Assembly: GCF_022809355.1 (NCBI RefSeq)
Contig: NZ_JAKZMM010000003.1
Coordinates: 1-64,000 of the forward strand
Direction of reading: 5' to 3'
Length of the DNA stretch: 64,000 bases
Origin: Parabacteroides faecalis
GTDB taxonomy: Bacteria > Bacteroidota > Bacteroidia > Bacteroidales > Tannerellaceae
Part shown: in pieces, positions 53,220 to 62,594 of the stretch
How positions within the stretch are numbered: position 1 is the stretch's first letter
Layout: the number at the start of each line of letters is the position of its first letter
Translations under genes and position numbers: made by a program
Notes under the pieces: generated by a model
Databases searched by the model: none
Told to the model about the DNA's origin: nothing
What the model saw: the letters and a program-made list of their open reading frames with translations, nothing else

Positions 53220-55723
53220 GGAACATATCCAAAATGACAACACTGGAAAACAAGTTTCCCCTGCTGGCGGTGGAGCACGGCTGTATCGTCTCAAAGGATG
53301 CCGACCTCACGGTCGCCTACGAGGTGGAGCTGCCGGAACTCTACACTGTGACGGGTGCGGAATACGAGGCCATACACGGCTGCTGGTGCAAGGCCATCAA
53401 GGTGCTGCCCGACTATTCCATCGTCCACAAGCAGGACTGGTTCATCAAGGAACGCTATCAGCCGGAACTTCACAAGGACGACATGAGTTTCCTGAGCCGC
53501 TCGTTTGAGCGTCACTTCAACGAGCGTCCCTACCTGAAGCACACCTGCTACCTCTTCCTTACGAAGACCACGAAGGAGCGCAACCGTATACAGAGCAACT
53601 TCAGCACGCTGTGCCGTGGGCATATCATCCCCAAGGAACTGGACAGGGAGACAGCGGAGAAATTCATGGAGGCTACGGAACAGTTCGCCCGCATCATGAA
53701 CGACAGCGGCTTCATCAGGCTGCGCCGTCTCACAACCGATGAGATTGTCGGTACGGAGGACAAGGCCGGACTCATAGAGCGTTATTTCTCCCTCATGCCC
53801 GAAGGCGACCGCACCTTGCAGGACATCGACCTCTCGGCAAGGGAGATGCGCATCGGCGACAACCGCCTGTGCCTGCACACCCTCTCCGATGCGGAAGACC
53901 TGCCCGGCAAGGTATCCACCGATGTCAGGTACGAGAAACTCTCCACCGACCGCTCTGACTGCCGTCTCTCCTTTGCCAGTCCCGTGGGACTGCTGCTGCC
54001 CTGCAACCACATCTACAACCAGTATGTGATTCTCGACAATAGCGAGGAGAACCTGCAGAAGTTCGAGAAGTCCGCCCGTAACATGCAGTCGCTCTCCCGA
54101 TACAGTAGAAGCAACAGCATCAACCGTGAGTGGATAGAGCAATACCTGAACGAGGCGCACTCCTACGGACTGACCTCGGTGAGGGCGCATTTCAACGTCA
54201 TGGCATGGAGCGACGATGCGGAAGAGCTGCGCCACATCAAGAACGACGTGGGCAGTCAGCTGGCAAGCATGGAGTGCATGCCGCGTCACAACACCATCGA
54301 CTGCCCCACGCTCTACTGGGCGGCGATGCCCGGCAATGCGGCGGACTTCCCTGCGGAGGAGTCGTTCTACACCTTCACCGAACAGGCCGTGTGCCTCTTC
54401 ACGGAGGAGACCAACTACCGCAGCTCGCTCTCGCCCTTCGGCATCAAGATGGTGGACAGGCTCACGGGCAAGCCCCTGCACCTCGACATCAGCGACCTGC
54501 CCATGAAGCGGGGCGTCACCACCAACCGCAACAAGTTCGTGCTGGGTCCGTCGGGCAGCGGCAAGTCGTTCTTCATGAACCACCTCGTGCGCCAGTACTA
54601 CGAGCAGGGCACGCACGTGGTGCTGGTGGATACGGGAAATTCCTATCAGGGGCTGTGCGAGATGATCCGGCGCAAGACCCATGGTGAGGATGGCGTATAT
54701 TTCACCTACACGGAGGAGAAGCCTATCTCGTTCAACCCGTTCTATACAGATGATTATGTGTTCGACGTGGAGAAGAAGGACAGCATCAAGACGCTGCTGC
54801 TGACGCTCTGGAAGTCGGAGGACGACAAGGTGACGAAGACGGAGAGCGGCGAGCTGGGCAGTGCGGTGAACGCCTACATCGAGCGCATCAGGGCAGACCG
54901 GAGCATCACTCCCTCGTTCAACACCTTCTACGAGTACATGCGCGACGACTACCGCCGCGAGCTGGCGGAGCGGGAGATAAAGGTGGAGAAGTCCGACTTC
55001 AACATCGACAACATGCTCACCACCATGCGGCAGTATTACCGGGGCGGTCGCTACGACTTCCTGCTCAACTCCACGGAGAACATCGACCTGCTCGGCAAGC
55101 GGTTCATCGTCTTCGAGATTGACAGCATCAAGGAGAACCGTGAGTTGTTCCCCGTGGTGACCATCATCATCATGGAAGCCTTCATCAACAAGATGCGCCG
55201 ATTGAAGGGCGTGCGCAAGCAACTGATTGTGGAGGAGGCATGGAAGGCTCTCTCTTCGGCGAACATGGCGGAATACCTGAGATACATGTACAAGACCGTG
55301 CGCAAGTATTACGGCGAGGCTATCGTGGTGACACAGGAGGTGGACGACATCATCTCCTCACCCGTGGTGAAGGAGAGCATCATCAACAACTCCGACTGCA
55401 AGATACTGCTCGACCAACGGAAGTACATGAACAAGTTCGACCAGATACAGGCATTGCTCGGACTGACTGAGAAGGAGAAGTCGCAGATTCTCTCCATCAA
55501 CATGGCCAACCACCCGTCACGGCTCTACAAGGAGGTGTGGATCGGGCTGGGCGGCACGCAGTCGGCGGTCTATGCCACCGAGGTGAGCGCGGAGGAATAC
55601 CTTGCCTACACCACCGAGGAAACGGAGAAGGTGGAGGTCTATCGGCTGACAGAGCAACTGGCCGGCGACATCGAAGCCGCCATCCGGCAACTGGCAGAGA
55701 AAAGAAGGACAAGCAAGACATAA
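53216..55723 (+). CDS. traG: TraG, VirB4-type conjugation ATPase
   Basis: An 835-residue ATPase that powers assembly of the mating pore. Walker A is VLGPSGSGKSFFMNHLV (about residue 443) and Walker B RKQLIVEEAWKAL; the TraG-family N-terminal domain (KFPLLAVEHGCIVSKDADLT) is complete. I use 53216 (MRNISK), which overlaps the traF stop by 4 bases; the frame is open further upstream inside traF, but that part has no family similarity. A later ATG at 53234 is also possible. Confidence 0.94.
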   Translation: MRNISKMTTLENKFPLLAVEHGCIVSKDADLTVAYEVELPELYTVTGAEYEAIHGCWCKAIKVLPDYSIVHKQDWFIKERYQPELHKDDMSFLSRSFERHFNERPYLKHTCYLFLTKTTKERNRIQSNFSTLCRGHIIPKELDRETAEKFMEATEQFARIMNDSGFIRLRRLTTDEIVGTEDKAGLIERYFSLMPEGDRTLQDIDLSAREMRIGDNRLCLHTLSDAEDLPGKVSTDVRYEKLSTDRSDCRLSFASPVGLLLPCNHIYNQYVILDNSEENLQKFEKSARNMQSLSRYSRSNSINREWIEQYLNEAHSYGLTSVRAHFNVMAWSDDAEELRHIKNDVGSQLASMECMPRHNTIDCPTLYWAAMPGNAADFPAEESFYTFTEQAVCLFTEETNYRSSLSPFGIKMVDRLTGKPLHLDISDLPMKRGVTTNRNKFVLGPSGSGKSFFMNHLVRQYYEQGTHVVLVDTGNSYQGLCEMIRRKTHGEDGVYFTYTEEKPISFNPFYTDDYVFDVEKKDSIKTLLLTLWKSEDDKVTKTESGELGSAVNAYIERIRADRSITPSFNTFYEYMRDDYRRELAEREIKVEKSDFNIDNMLTTMRQYYRGGRYDFLLNSTENIDLLGKRFIVFEIDSIKENRELFPVVTIIIMEAFINKMRRLKGVRKQLIVEEAWKALSSANMAEYLRYMYKTVRKYYGEAIVVTQEVDDIISSPVVKESIINNSDCKILLDQRKYMNKFDQIQALLGLTEKEKSQILSINMANHPSRLYKEVWIGLGGTQSAVYATEVSAEEYLAYTTEETEKVEVYRLTEQLAGDIEAAIRQLAEKRRTSKT

Positions 55724-55756
55724 CGTTTATCACAACCAATTTTATCACATTCAACA

Positions 55757-56155
55757 ATGATTCAGAACATGGGAAGAAGATTGAAGACAACAAGTAGGCA
55801 GATGCTGCTCCTTTGCGGCATCGTGCTGGGAATGGCGGGTATGGCCATGCAGTCATGCAGTGAGGCGGCGAGGGACGACCGTCCCGCCCTCTGCGGCAAC
55901 TGGGAGAGCGTGGAGGGTAAGCCCGACGTGCTCATCTATAAAGAAGGAAAGGCATACAAGGTGACGGTGTTCAAGCGCAAGGGGCTGGGTCGCGAGTTGA
56001 AACCGCAGACCTATCTCCTGCAGATTGAGAACGGCAACCTCTTCATGAATACGGGATTCCGCATCGACGTGGCCTACAACGAGGAGACGGACGTGCTGAC
56101 TTTCTCGCCCAATGGGGACTATGTAAGAGTAAGACAGGAACCGACCAAACAATAG
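55757..56155 (+). CDS. traH: TraH-position lipoprotein, DUF3876 type
   Basis: A 132-residue protein with a lipoprotein signal (LLLCGIVLGMAGMAMQSC, Cys about 34) and a small beta-rich domain (ALCGNWESVEGKPDVLIYKEGKAYKVTVF ... FSPNGDYVRV) of the DUF3876 type. In CTnDOT-like operons a protein of this type sits between TraG and TraI. The role is not known; periplasmic location is inferred. The start could be 55757 or 55769. Confidence 0.72.
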   Translation: MIQNMGRRLKTTSRQMLLLCGIVLGMAGMAMQSCSEAARDDRPALCGNWESVEGKPDVLIYKEGKAYKVTVFKRKGLGRELKPQTYLLQIENGNLFMNTGFRIDVAYNEETDVLTFSPNGDYVRVRQEPTKQ

Positions 56156-56161
56156 CGAGCA

Positions 56162-56791
56162 ATGAAAGCAAGAATGACAATCCTTATCTGCCTGTGCCTG
56201 CTGACGGCGGGCAAGGCAAGCGCACAGTGGACGGTCATCGACCCGTCCAACATCGCGCAAAGCATCGTGAACACCTCCAAGAATGTGGCGCACACATCCA
56301 CAACGGCGACCCACATGGTCAAAAATTTTCAGGAGACGGTGAAAATCTACGAGCAGGGCAAGAAGTATTACGATGCCCTGAAGTCGGTGAACAACCTCGT
56401 CAAGGATGCCCGCAAGGTGCAGCAGACCATCCTGATGGTGGGCGACATCACGGACATCTACGTAAACAGTTTCCAAAAGATGATGCACGACGAGAACTTC
56501 ACGGTGGAGGAACTCTCAGCCATCGCCTTCGGCTACACCAAACTGCTGGAAGAGAGCAACGACGTGCTGACGGAGCTGAAGAACGTGGTGAACATCACCA
56601 CGCTCTCCATGACGGACAAGGACCGCATGGACGTGGTGGAGGGCTGCTACCAGAAGATGAAGCGGTACCGCAACCTCGTGAGCTACTACACCAACAAGAA
56701 CATCAGCGTGAGCTACCTGCGGGCGAAGAAGAAAAACGACCTCGACCGTGTGATGGGGCTCTACGGCAGTGCCAACGAAAGATACTGGTAG
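56162..56791 (+). CDS. traI: TraI, DUF4141 protein
   Basis: A 209-residue exported protein (signal peptide about 1-22, ending KASAQW) that is almost wholly helical, with a coiled-coil-like middle (VKNFQETVKIYEQGKKYYDALKSVNNLV) and a Lys-rich end. It resembles VirB5-type pilus-tip proteins in size and place between the VirB4-type ATPase and the VirB6-type TraJ. traJ starts 3 bases after its stop. Confidence 0.87.
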   Translation: MKARMTILICLCLLTAGKASAQWTVIDPSNIAQSIVNTSKNVAHTSTTATHMVKNFQETVKIYEQGKKYYDALKSVNNLVKDARKVQQTILMVGDITDIYVNSFQKMMHDENFTVEELSAIAFGYTKLLEESNDVLTELKNVVNITTLSMTDKDRMDVVEGCYQKMKRYRNLVSYYTNKNISVSYLRAKKKNDLDRVMGLYGSANERYW

Positions 56792-56794
56792 CCT

Positions 56795-57799
56795 ATGGAC
56801 TTCGAGAACCTTCACCAGATACTGCGGTCGCTCTACGACGAGATGATGCCGCTGTGCGAGGACATGGCGGGCGTGGCGAAAGGCATCGCCGGACTGGGCG
56901 CACTCTTCTACGTGGCCTACCGGGTATGGCAGTCGCTGGCGCGTGCCGAACCGATAGATGTGTTCCCGATGCTCCGTCCGTTTGCCATAGGGCTGTGCAT
57001 CATGTTCTTCCCCACGGTGGTGCTGGGCACGCTCAGCGGAGTGCTCTCGCCGATTGTGCAGGGCACGGCCCAGATGCTGGAGGCGGAGACACTGGACATG
57101 AACGAGTACCGGGAGCAGAAGGACAAGCTGGAATACGAGGCGATGAAGCGCAACCCCGAGACGGCCTACTTAGTGTCGAACGAGGAGTTCGACAAGCAGC
57201 TGGAGGAACTGGGTTGGTCGCCCGAAGACCTTGTCACCATGACGGGGATGTACATCGAGCGGAGCATGTACCAAATGAAAAAGGGCGTGCGCGATTTCTT
57301 CCGCGAGTTGCTGGAACTGCTGTTTCAGGCCGCTGCCCTCGTGATAGACACGCTGAGGACGTTCTTCCTCGTGGTGCTGTCGATACTGGGGCCGATAGCC
57401 TTCGCCATCTCGGTGTGGGACGGTTTCCAGAGCACGCTGACGCAGTGGATATGCCGCTATGTGCAGGTGTATCTGTGGCTGCCCGTGTCGGACATGTTCA
57501 GCACCATACTGGCCAAGATACAGGTGCTGATGCTACTGAGCGACATCGAGCGGATGCAGGCCGACCCGAACTTCTCGCTGGATTCAAGCGACGGGGTGTA
57601 TATCGTGTTCATGATCATCGGCATCATCGGCTACTTCACCATCCCCACCGTGTCGGGCTGGATTATCCAGGCCGGAGGCATGGGCAACTACGGGCGCAAC
57701 GTGAACCAGACGGCTGGCAAGGCTGGCGGATTCGCAGGTAGCGTGGCGGGTGCTACTGCTGGCAATGTGGCCGGACGTGTCGGGAAACTGCTGAGATAA
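56795..57799 (+). CDS. traJ: TraJ, VirB6-like membrane protein
   Basis: A 334-residue polytopic inner-membrane protein with at least five hydrophobic segments (GVAKGIAGLGALFYVAYRV; FAIGLCIMFFPTVVLGTLSGVLS; LLFQAAALVIDTLRTFFLVVL; PIAFAISVWDGF; GVYIVFMIIGIIGYFTIPTV) and a Gly-rich C-terminal tail. This fits the VirB6-type channel component. It overlaps no gene. traK follows 41 bases later. Confidence 0.9.
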   Translation: MDFENLHQILRSLYDEMMPLCEDMAGVAKGIAGLGALFYVAYRVWQSLARAEPIDVFPMLRPFAIGLCIMFFPTVVLGTLSGVLSPIVQGTAQMLEAETLDMNEYREQKDKLEYEAMKRNPETAYLVSNEEFDKQLEELGWSPEDLVTMTGMYIERSMYQMKKGVRDFFRELLELLFQAAALVIDTLRTFFLVVLSILGPIAFAISVWDGFQSTLTQWICRYVQVYLWLPVSDMFSTILAKIQVLMLLSDIERMQADPNFSLDSSDGVYIVFMIIGIIGYFTIPTVSGWIIQAGGMGNYGRNVNQTAGKAGGFAGSVAGATAGNVAGRVGKLLR

Positions 57800-57840
57800 A
57801 GAAAGTATGTGTAACATCAAAACATGGAGAAAACAAGAAA

Positions 57841-58464
57841 ATGGAATTCAAGTCATTAAAGAACATCGAGACATCGTTCAGGCAGATTCGCCTGTTCAGC
57901 ATGGTGTTCCTCGCCTTGTGTGCCGTGGTGACGGTGTGGAGCGTGTGGAGTTCCTACCGCTTTGCGGAGAAACAGCGGGAGAAGATTTATGTGCTGGACA
58001 ACGGGAAGTCGCTGATGCTGGCCCTCTCGCAGGACCTGTCGCAGAACCGTCCGGCGGAGGCAAGGGAGCATGTGCGCCGCTTCCATGAGCTGTTCTTCAC
58101 GCTCTCGCCTGAGAAGAGCGCGATTGAGCACAACGTGAAGCGGGCACTGCTGTTGGCCGACCGCAGCGTGTACAACTACTACTCGGACTTTGCGGAGAAG
58201 GGTTACTACAACCGCATCATCGCAGGCAACATCAACCAGGTGCTGAAGGTGGACAGTGTGGTGTGCGACTTCAACGGCTATCCGTACCGTGCCACCACCT
58301 ACGCACGGCAGCAGATTATCCGGCAGAGCAACATTACGGAGCGTAGCCTCGTGACGACGTGCCGCCTGCTGAACGCATCACGTTCGGACGACAATCCCAA
58401 CGGATTCACCATCGAGGGATTCACCATCATTGAGAACAAGGATTTACAGACAATCAAACGATGA
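57841..58464 (+). CDS. traK: TraK, VirB8-like protein
   Basis: A 207-residue bitopic protein: short cytoplasmic start, one membrane segment (MVFLALCAVVTVWSVWSSY, about 21-39) and a periplasmic domain (about 45-207). This topology and the place after TraJ fit VirB8, which forms part of the inner-membrane complex. The end of the gene overlaps traL by 4 bases (ATGA). Confidence 0.9.
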   Translation: MEFKSLKNIETSFRQIRLFSMVFLALCAVVTVWSVWSSYRFAEKQREKIYVLDNGKSLMLALSQDLSQNRPAEAREHVRRFHELFFTLSPEKSAIEHNVKRALLLADRSVYNYYSDFAEKGYYNRIIAGNINQVLKVDSVVCDFNGYPYRATTYARQQIIRQSNITERSLVTTCRLLNASRSDDNPNGFTIEGFTIIENKDLQTIKR

Positions 58465-58748
58465 CGGGTATGAAAGAAAACAGAATCAGAAAAACGGCGT
58501 GGAGGCTCTTCTGGAGTCTCCGCGACAAAAGAAAGCAGATGACGAAGTCGGCGAAAGACCGGCTGGAGAGTCTGCCACATCGGACGAAGAGACGCATCGT
58601 ATTGGGAATGCTCGCCGTCTTTGCGGTGCTTGCCCTCTACACTTTCGGCAAAGCCGTCTATGACATCGGAAGGGACGAAAGTCCCACAATAGAAACAGGA
58701 CATATCAAACCATTAAACGTAAATGCGTATGGAACAGACGAAGATTGA
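58461..58748 (+). CDS. traL: TraL, DUF3989 protein
   Basis: A 95-residue protein with a very basic N-terminal half (RIRKTAWRLFWSLRDKRKQM), one membrane segment (IVLGMLAVFAVLALYTFG, about 47-64) and a short periplasmic tail. It corresponds to the DUF3989 protein at the traL place in CTnDOT-like operons; the function is unknown. It overlaps traK by 4 bases at the start and traM by 20 bases at the end. Confidence 0.82.
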   Translation: MTGMKENRIRKTAWRLFWSLRDKRKQMTKSAKDRLESLPHRTKRRIVLGMLAVFAVLALYTFGKAVYDIGRDESPTIETGHIKPLNVNAYGTDED

Positions 58749-60081
58749 AGTACAAGACAAGGACAAGACTCCCGACAAGGAGAAAGGCAAGGAAAAGCCC
58801 AAGCAGGAGCGCACACCGCTGACGGAGGCGGAACGACTGAGACGGCAGAAGATGATTGTGCTGCCTGTCATGGTGCTGGTGTTCCTCGGTGCGATGTGGC
58901 TGATTTTTGGCCCATCGTCTGAGGGGACGAAAGAGCCGGGCATGGACGGCTACAACATGGAGATGCCGGATGCCGACAAGGCCGACAGGCAGATTATCGG
59001 CGACAAGGCGAAGGCCTATGAGCAGGGAGCGATGGAGGAACGTAAGGAGAACCGCAACCGCTCGATGATGGAGCTGGGGGATATGTTCGACCGTGAAGTG
59101 GCTGGAAACGAATCCTCTGCGGATTTCAGTCTGACCGATAATGACAGCACGGAAAAGAGCAAGCCCCTGGCGCCGCAAAGCATCCGTTCGTCTGCCACTG
59201 CCTACCGTGACTTGAACACCACGCTTGGCAGTTTCTATGAGCAGCCAAAGGAGGAAAATGCGGAGATGGAGGAGCTGCTGGAGCGCATTGCCTCGCTGGA
59301 ATCGGAACTTGAAAGCGGAAAAGGCAAGGCTTCCGATATGGACGACCAAGTGGCACTCATGGAAAAGTCCTATGAACTGGCGGCAAAGTACATGGGCGGT
59401 CAGAATGGCGGACAGCCCAAGCAGGAGGCAATGCCTGCCACTGTGAGCAAAGCCGGGAAGAACACCGTCACTCCTGTGAAACAGGTAACGAAGCAGGTAG
59501 TGTCCTCTCTCGGACAGCCAATGAGCAACGAGGAGTTCATCGCCGCCCATGCGCAGGAACGGAACTATGGTTTCAACACTGCTGTGGGCAAGGTCGGGGT
59601 GACGGACAAGAACACCATATCGGCGTGCGTCAATGGAGCGCAGAGCGTGACGGACGGGCAGGCAGTGAAGCTGCGCCTGCTGGAGCCGATGGCCGTGGCG
59701 GAACGGATTATTCCCCGAAATGCCGTGGTGGTAGGTGCGGCACGTGTACAGAGCGAACGCCTCGACATCGAAATCACCTCGATAGAGCATGAGGGAACCA
59801 TCGTGCCTGTGGAGCTTTCGGTCTATGACACGGACGGGCAGCAGGGCATCTTCATCCCCGGCTCGATGGAGATGGATGCGGTGCGGGAGGTTGCCGCCAA
59901 CATGGGTGGTTCGCTTGGCAGCAGCATCAACATCTCTACCAATGCGGGGGCACAGTTGGCCTCCGACCTCGGCAAGGGGCTGATACAGGGCACAAGTCAG
60001 TATATCGCCAAGAAGATGCGTACCGTGAAGGTGCATCTGAAGGCGGGCTACAAGGTGATGCTGTATCAGGACAGAGACTGA
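58729..60081 (+). CDS. traM: TraM, VirB10-like protein
   Basis: A 450-residue protein with a charged cytoplasmic start (EVQDKDKTPDKEKGKEKPK), one membrane segment (MIVLPVMVLVFLGAMWLIFG, about 43-62), a coiled-coil spacer (about 175-225) and a C-terminal beta domain (about 270-450) that corresponds to the conserved TraM/VirB10 region. VirB10 proteins span the periplasm and transmit energy to the outer-membrane pore. The ATG at 58729 is preferred over 58723, 6 bases earlier. traN follows 62 bases later behind the motif at 60122. Confidence 0.88.
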   Translation: MEQTKIEVQDKDKTPDKEKGKEKPKQERTPLTEAERLRRQKMIVLPVMVLVFLGAMWLIFGPSSEGTKEPGMDGYNMEMPDADKADRQIIGDKAKAYEQGAMEERKENRNRSMMELGDMFDREVAGNESSADFSLTDNDSTEKSKPLAPQSIRSSATAYRDLNTTLGSFYEQPKEENAEMEELLERIASLESELESGKGKASDMDDQVALMEKSYELAAKYMGGQNGGQPKQEAMPATVSKAGKNTVTPVKQVTKQVVSSLGQPMSNEEFIAAHAQERNYGFNTAVGKVGVTDKNTISACVNGAQSVTDGQAVKLRLLEPMAVAERIIPRNAVVVGAARVQSERLDIEITSIEHEGTIVPVELSVYDTDGQQGIFIPGSMEMDAVREVAANMGGSLGSSINISTNAGAQLASDLGKGLIQGTSQYIAKKMRTVKVHLKAGYKVMLYQDRD

Positions 60082-60121
60082 GAAATATAAAAGATAAAGT
60101 AACAACAATCCAATTTTTATT

Positions 60122-60140
60122 CACCACTAAAATCCAAAGT
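60122..60140 (+). promoter_or_regulatory. RteR-complementary motif in the traN leader
   Basis: CACCACTAAAATCCAAAGT ends 3 bases before the traN ATG. It pairs with 30408-30425 of the presumed RteR RNA with a single bulged base, and pairing can be carried on over the first bases of the start codon with one more bulge. No Shine-Dalgarno sequence is seen here. Confidence 0.5.
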
Positions 60141-60143
60141 GAA

Positions 60144-61133
60144 ATGAGAAAAGCAATCATGATTTTTGCCCTCGCGATGGGCATCGTAACTGCCAATGCG
60201 CAGGAGAACAAGACCGTGAAGGAAAGTAACGTGAGTGACGGACAGCCGACCCTGACCAAGGAGGTCTATCCGCAGAAGGAGGCGGACGGCGACCTGTATC
60301 ACGGGCTGACGAAGAAGCTGACCTTCGACCGCATGATTCCGCCCCACGGGTTGGAGGTGACGTACGACAAGACCGTACACATCATCTTCCCGGCAGAGGT
60401 GCGCTATGTGGATTTGGGCTCGCCCAACCTGATAGCGGGCAAGGCGGACGGTGCGGAGAACGTGATCCGTGTGAAGGCAACCGTGAAGAACTTCAAGAAC
60501 GAGACGAACATGAGCGTCATCACGGAGGACGGCAGCTTCTACACCTTCAATGTGAAGTATGCCAAGGAGCCGCTGCTGCTCAACGTGGAGATGTGCGACT
60601 TCATCCACGACGGCGAGGCGGTGAACCGTCCGAACAATGCTCAGGAGATTTACCTGAAGGAACTGGGCAGCGAGAGTCCGATGCTGGTGCGACTTATCAT
60701 GAAGTCCATCCACAAGCAGAACAAGCGTGAGGTGAAGCACATCGGCTGCAAGCGTTTCGGCATACAGTACCTGCTGAAAGGAATCTATACGCACAACGGA
60801 CTGCTGTATTTCCACACGGAAATCAAGAACCAGAGCAACGTGCCGTTTGATGTGGACTATGTGACATGGAAGATTGTGGACAAAAAGGTGGTGAAGCGCA
60901 CCGCCGTGCAGGAGCAGGTTATCCTGCCGCTCCGTGCGCAGAACTACGCCACTTGCGTGCCGGGCAAGAAGAGCGAGCGCACCGTGTTCACAATGGCGAA
61001 GTTCACCATACCTGACGACAAGTGCCTCGTGGTGGAACTGAATGAGAAGAACGGTGGCCGTCACCAGTCGTTCGTGATTGAGAACGAGGATTTGGTGCGT
61101 GCCAATACTATCAACGAACTTCAAGTGCGCTGA
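60144..61133 (+). CDS. traN: TraN, DUF4138 (VirB9-like) protein
   Basis: A 329-residue exported protein: signal peptide (about 1-19, ending TANAQEN), then two beta-rich domains (KLTFDRMIPPHGLEVTYDKTVHIIFPAEVRYVDLGS; RFGIQYLLKGIYTHNGLLYFHTEIKNQSNVPFD). This is the layout of VirB9-type outer-membrane complex proteins. The start codon lies right behind a motif complementary to RteR RNA. traO begins 4 bases after its stop. Confidence 0.9.
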   Translation: MRKAIMIFALAMGIVTANAQENKTVKESNVSDGQPTLTKEVYPQKEADGDLYHGLTKKLTFDRMIPPHGLEVTYDKTVHIIFPAEVRYVDLGSPNLIAGKADGAENVIRVKATVKNFKNETNMSVITEDGSFYTFNVKYAKEPLLLNVEMCDFIHDGEAVNRPNNAQEIYLKELGSESPMLVRLIMKSIHKQNKREVKHIGCKRFGIQYLLKGIYTHNGLLYFHTEIKNQSNVPFDVDYVTWKIVDKKVVKRTAVQEQVILPLRAQNYATCVPGKKSERTVFTMAKFTIPDDKCLVVELNEKNGGRHQSFVIENEDLVRANTINELQVR

Positions 61134-61137
61134 CTCT

Positions 61138-61713
61138 ATGAAGAAATGTCTTTTTATGATTATCGCGTCGCTTGCCCTGTTCACGGGGCAGGCGCACGCC
61201 CAGCGATGCCTCCCGAAAATGCAGGGCATCGAGGTGAAGGCGAACATGGCGGACGGCTTCAAACTTGGTGGTAACGATGGCGGGTACAGTCTTGGTGCAA
61301 TTCTTTCCACCTATACCAAAGGGGGCAACAAGTGGGTGTTCGGTGGCGAATACCTGCTGAAGAACCAGCCCTACAAGGAGAAGAAGATACCCGTGGCGCA
61401 GTTTACGGCGGAGGGTGGTTATTATTTCAAGATACTTTCCGATGCCCGTAAAACAGTGTTTGTCTATACCGGAGCTTCGGCTCTCGCAGGCTATGAGACG
61501 GTGAACTGGGGCGACAAGGTGCTGCATGACGGGGCGATGCTCCACGATAAAGATTCCTTCATCTATGGCGGTGCGCTGACACTCGATGTGGAGTTTTATG
61601 TGGCCGACCGTGTTGCCCTGCTCGCCAATCTCCGTGAACGGTGTCTATGGGGCAACTCCACGAGACATTTCCATACGCAGTTCGGCTTGGGCGTGAAGTT
61701 CATCATTAACTGA
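61138..61713 (+). CDS. traO: TraO, outer-membrane beta-barrel-like protein
   Basis: A 191-residue exported protein (signal peptide about 1-21, ending QAHAQR) with short amphipathic strands and a C-terminal GLGVKFIIN, as in small outer-membrane beta-barrels. It fits TraO of CTnDOT-like elements. I use 61138 (MKKCLF) since the longer frame would overlap traN and lack a signal peptide. traP follows 8 bases later. Confidence 0.87.
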   Translation: MKKCLFMIIASLALFTGQAHAQRCLPKMQGIEVKANMADGFKLGGNDGGYSLGAILSTYTKGGNKWVFGGEYLLKNQPYKEKKIPVAQFTAEGGYYFKILSDARKTVFVYTGASALAGYETVNWGDKVLHDGAMLHDKDSFIYGGALTLDVEFYVADRVALLANLRERCLWGNSTRHFHTQFGLGVKFIIN

Positions 61714-61721
61714 TATTGTGT

Positions 61722-62594
61722 ATGGAGATTGACGCATTGAGGCAGATACCGCTGGCGGACTTCCTCACACGTTTAGGGCATGAACCTATCCGAAGAAGGG
61801 GAAATGAATGGTGGTATGCCGCACCTTACCGCACGGAACGCACTCCCTCGTTTCGTGTGAACGTGGACAAGCAACTCTGGTATGACTTCGGTTTGGGTAA
61901 GGGTGGTGACATCTTCACGCTGGCAGGCGAGTTTGTCCACAGCAACGACTTCATGGAGCAGGCAAGATTCATCACGGAAGCGGGCATCGTTCCGCTTCCG
62001 CAGATAGAACCTCGTCCTCATAAGACCGTGGAAAAGAAGCCTGTATTTGAGGAGATGGAGATAAGGCCGTTAAGTCATCGGGCATTACTCTCGTATTTGG
62101 AGGAGCGTGGAATTGCTCCGGCGATTGCCCAACGGCATTGCAAGGAAGTCCATTTCCGGCTCTACGGAAAGCGGTACTTTGCCATCGGTTACGGAAATCG
62201 TTGCGGAGGATTTGAGCTACGCAACCGCTTCTTCAAGGGCTGCATACCGCCAAAGGACTTTTCTTCATTTAGACAGGGAAGCAGTCGCTGCCACCTCTAC
62301 GAGGGCTTTATGGATTGGCTTTCTGCGCTGACTCTGGGCATCGGGAATGAGGAGGACAGCCTTGTGCTGAACTCCGTAGCCAATGTGGACAAGGCAATCC
62401 CTGCCTTGGAGAACTACCAAGAGATAGTCTGTCACCTCGACCATGACGATGCCGGACGCAGGGCGGTGGAAGTCTTGTGGAAGCATTTTGGGGAGCGTAT
62501 GACAGATCATTCCGGACTCTATTCGGGCTACAAGGACTTGAACGAGTACCTTGTGGCCAAACAGAAAATCAGTAACCATCAAAACAAAGAATGA
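61722..62594 (+). CDS. traP: TraP, primase-like Toprim protein
   Basis: A 290-residue cytoplasmic protein with a DnaG-type N-terminal part (RRRGNEWWYAAPYRTERTPSFRVN, GKGGDIFTLAGEF; the zinc-binding Cys residues are absent) and a Toprim domain (YEGFMDWLSAL; IVCHLDHDDAGRRAV with the acidic metal site). It may prime the complementary strand in the recipient, or only protect or process DNA; this is inference. The ATG at 61722 is preferred to a TTG at 61716. Its stop overlaps the traQ start. Confidence 0.85.
   Translation: MEIDALRQIPLADFLTRLGHEPIRRRGNEWWYAAPYRTERTPSFRVNVDKQLWYDFGLGKGGDIFTLAGEFVHSNDFMEQARFITEAGIVPLPQIEPRPHKTVEKKPVFEEMEIRPLSHRALLSYLEERGIAPAIAQRHCKEVHFRLYGKRYFAIGYGNRCGGFELRNRFFKGCIPPKDFSSFRQGSSRCHLYEGFMDWLSALTLGIGNEEDSLVLNSVANVDKAIPALENYQEIVCHLDHDDAGRRAVEVLWKHFGERMTDHSGLYSGYKDLNEYLVAKQKISNHQNKE

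Noticed and set aside
53291-55222. 643-codon open frame on the - strand across traG
   Set aside because: It is a mirror of the GC-rich codon pattern of traG, which has strong family motifs. The antisense product has no domain, only low-complexity His/Val/Leu-rich sequence.
56194-57741. 515-codon frame overlapping traI and traJ
   Set aside because: Both traI and traJ have signal/membrane segments and family features; this frame is Arg/Gly/His-rich noise.
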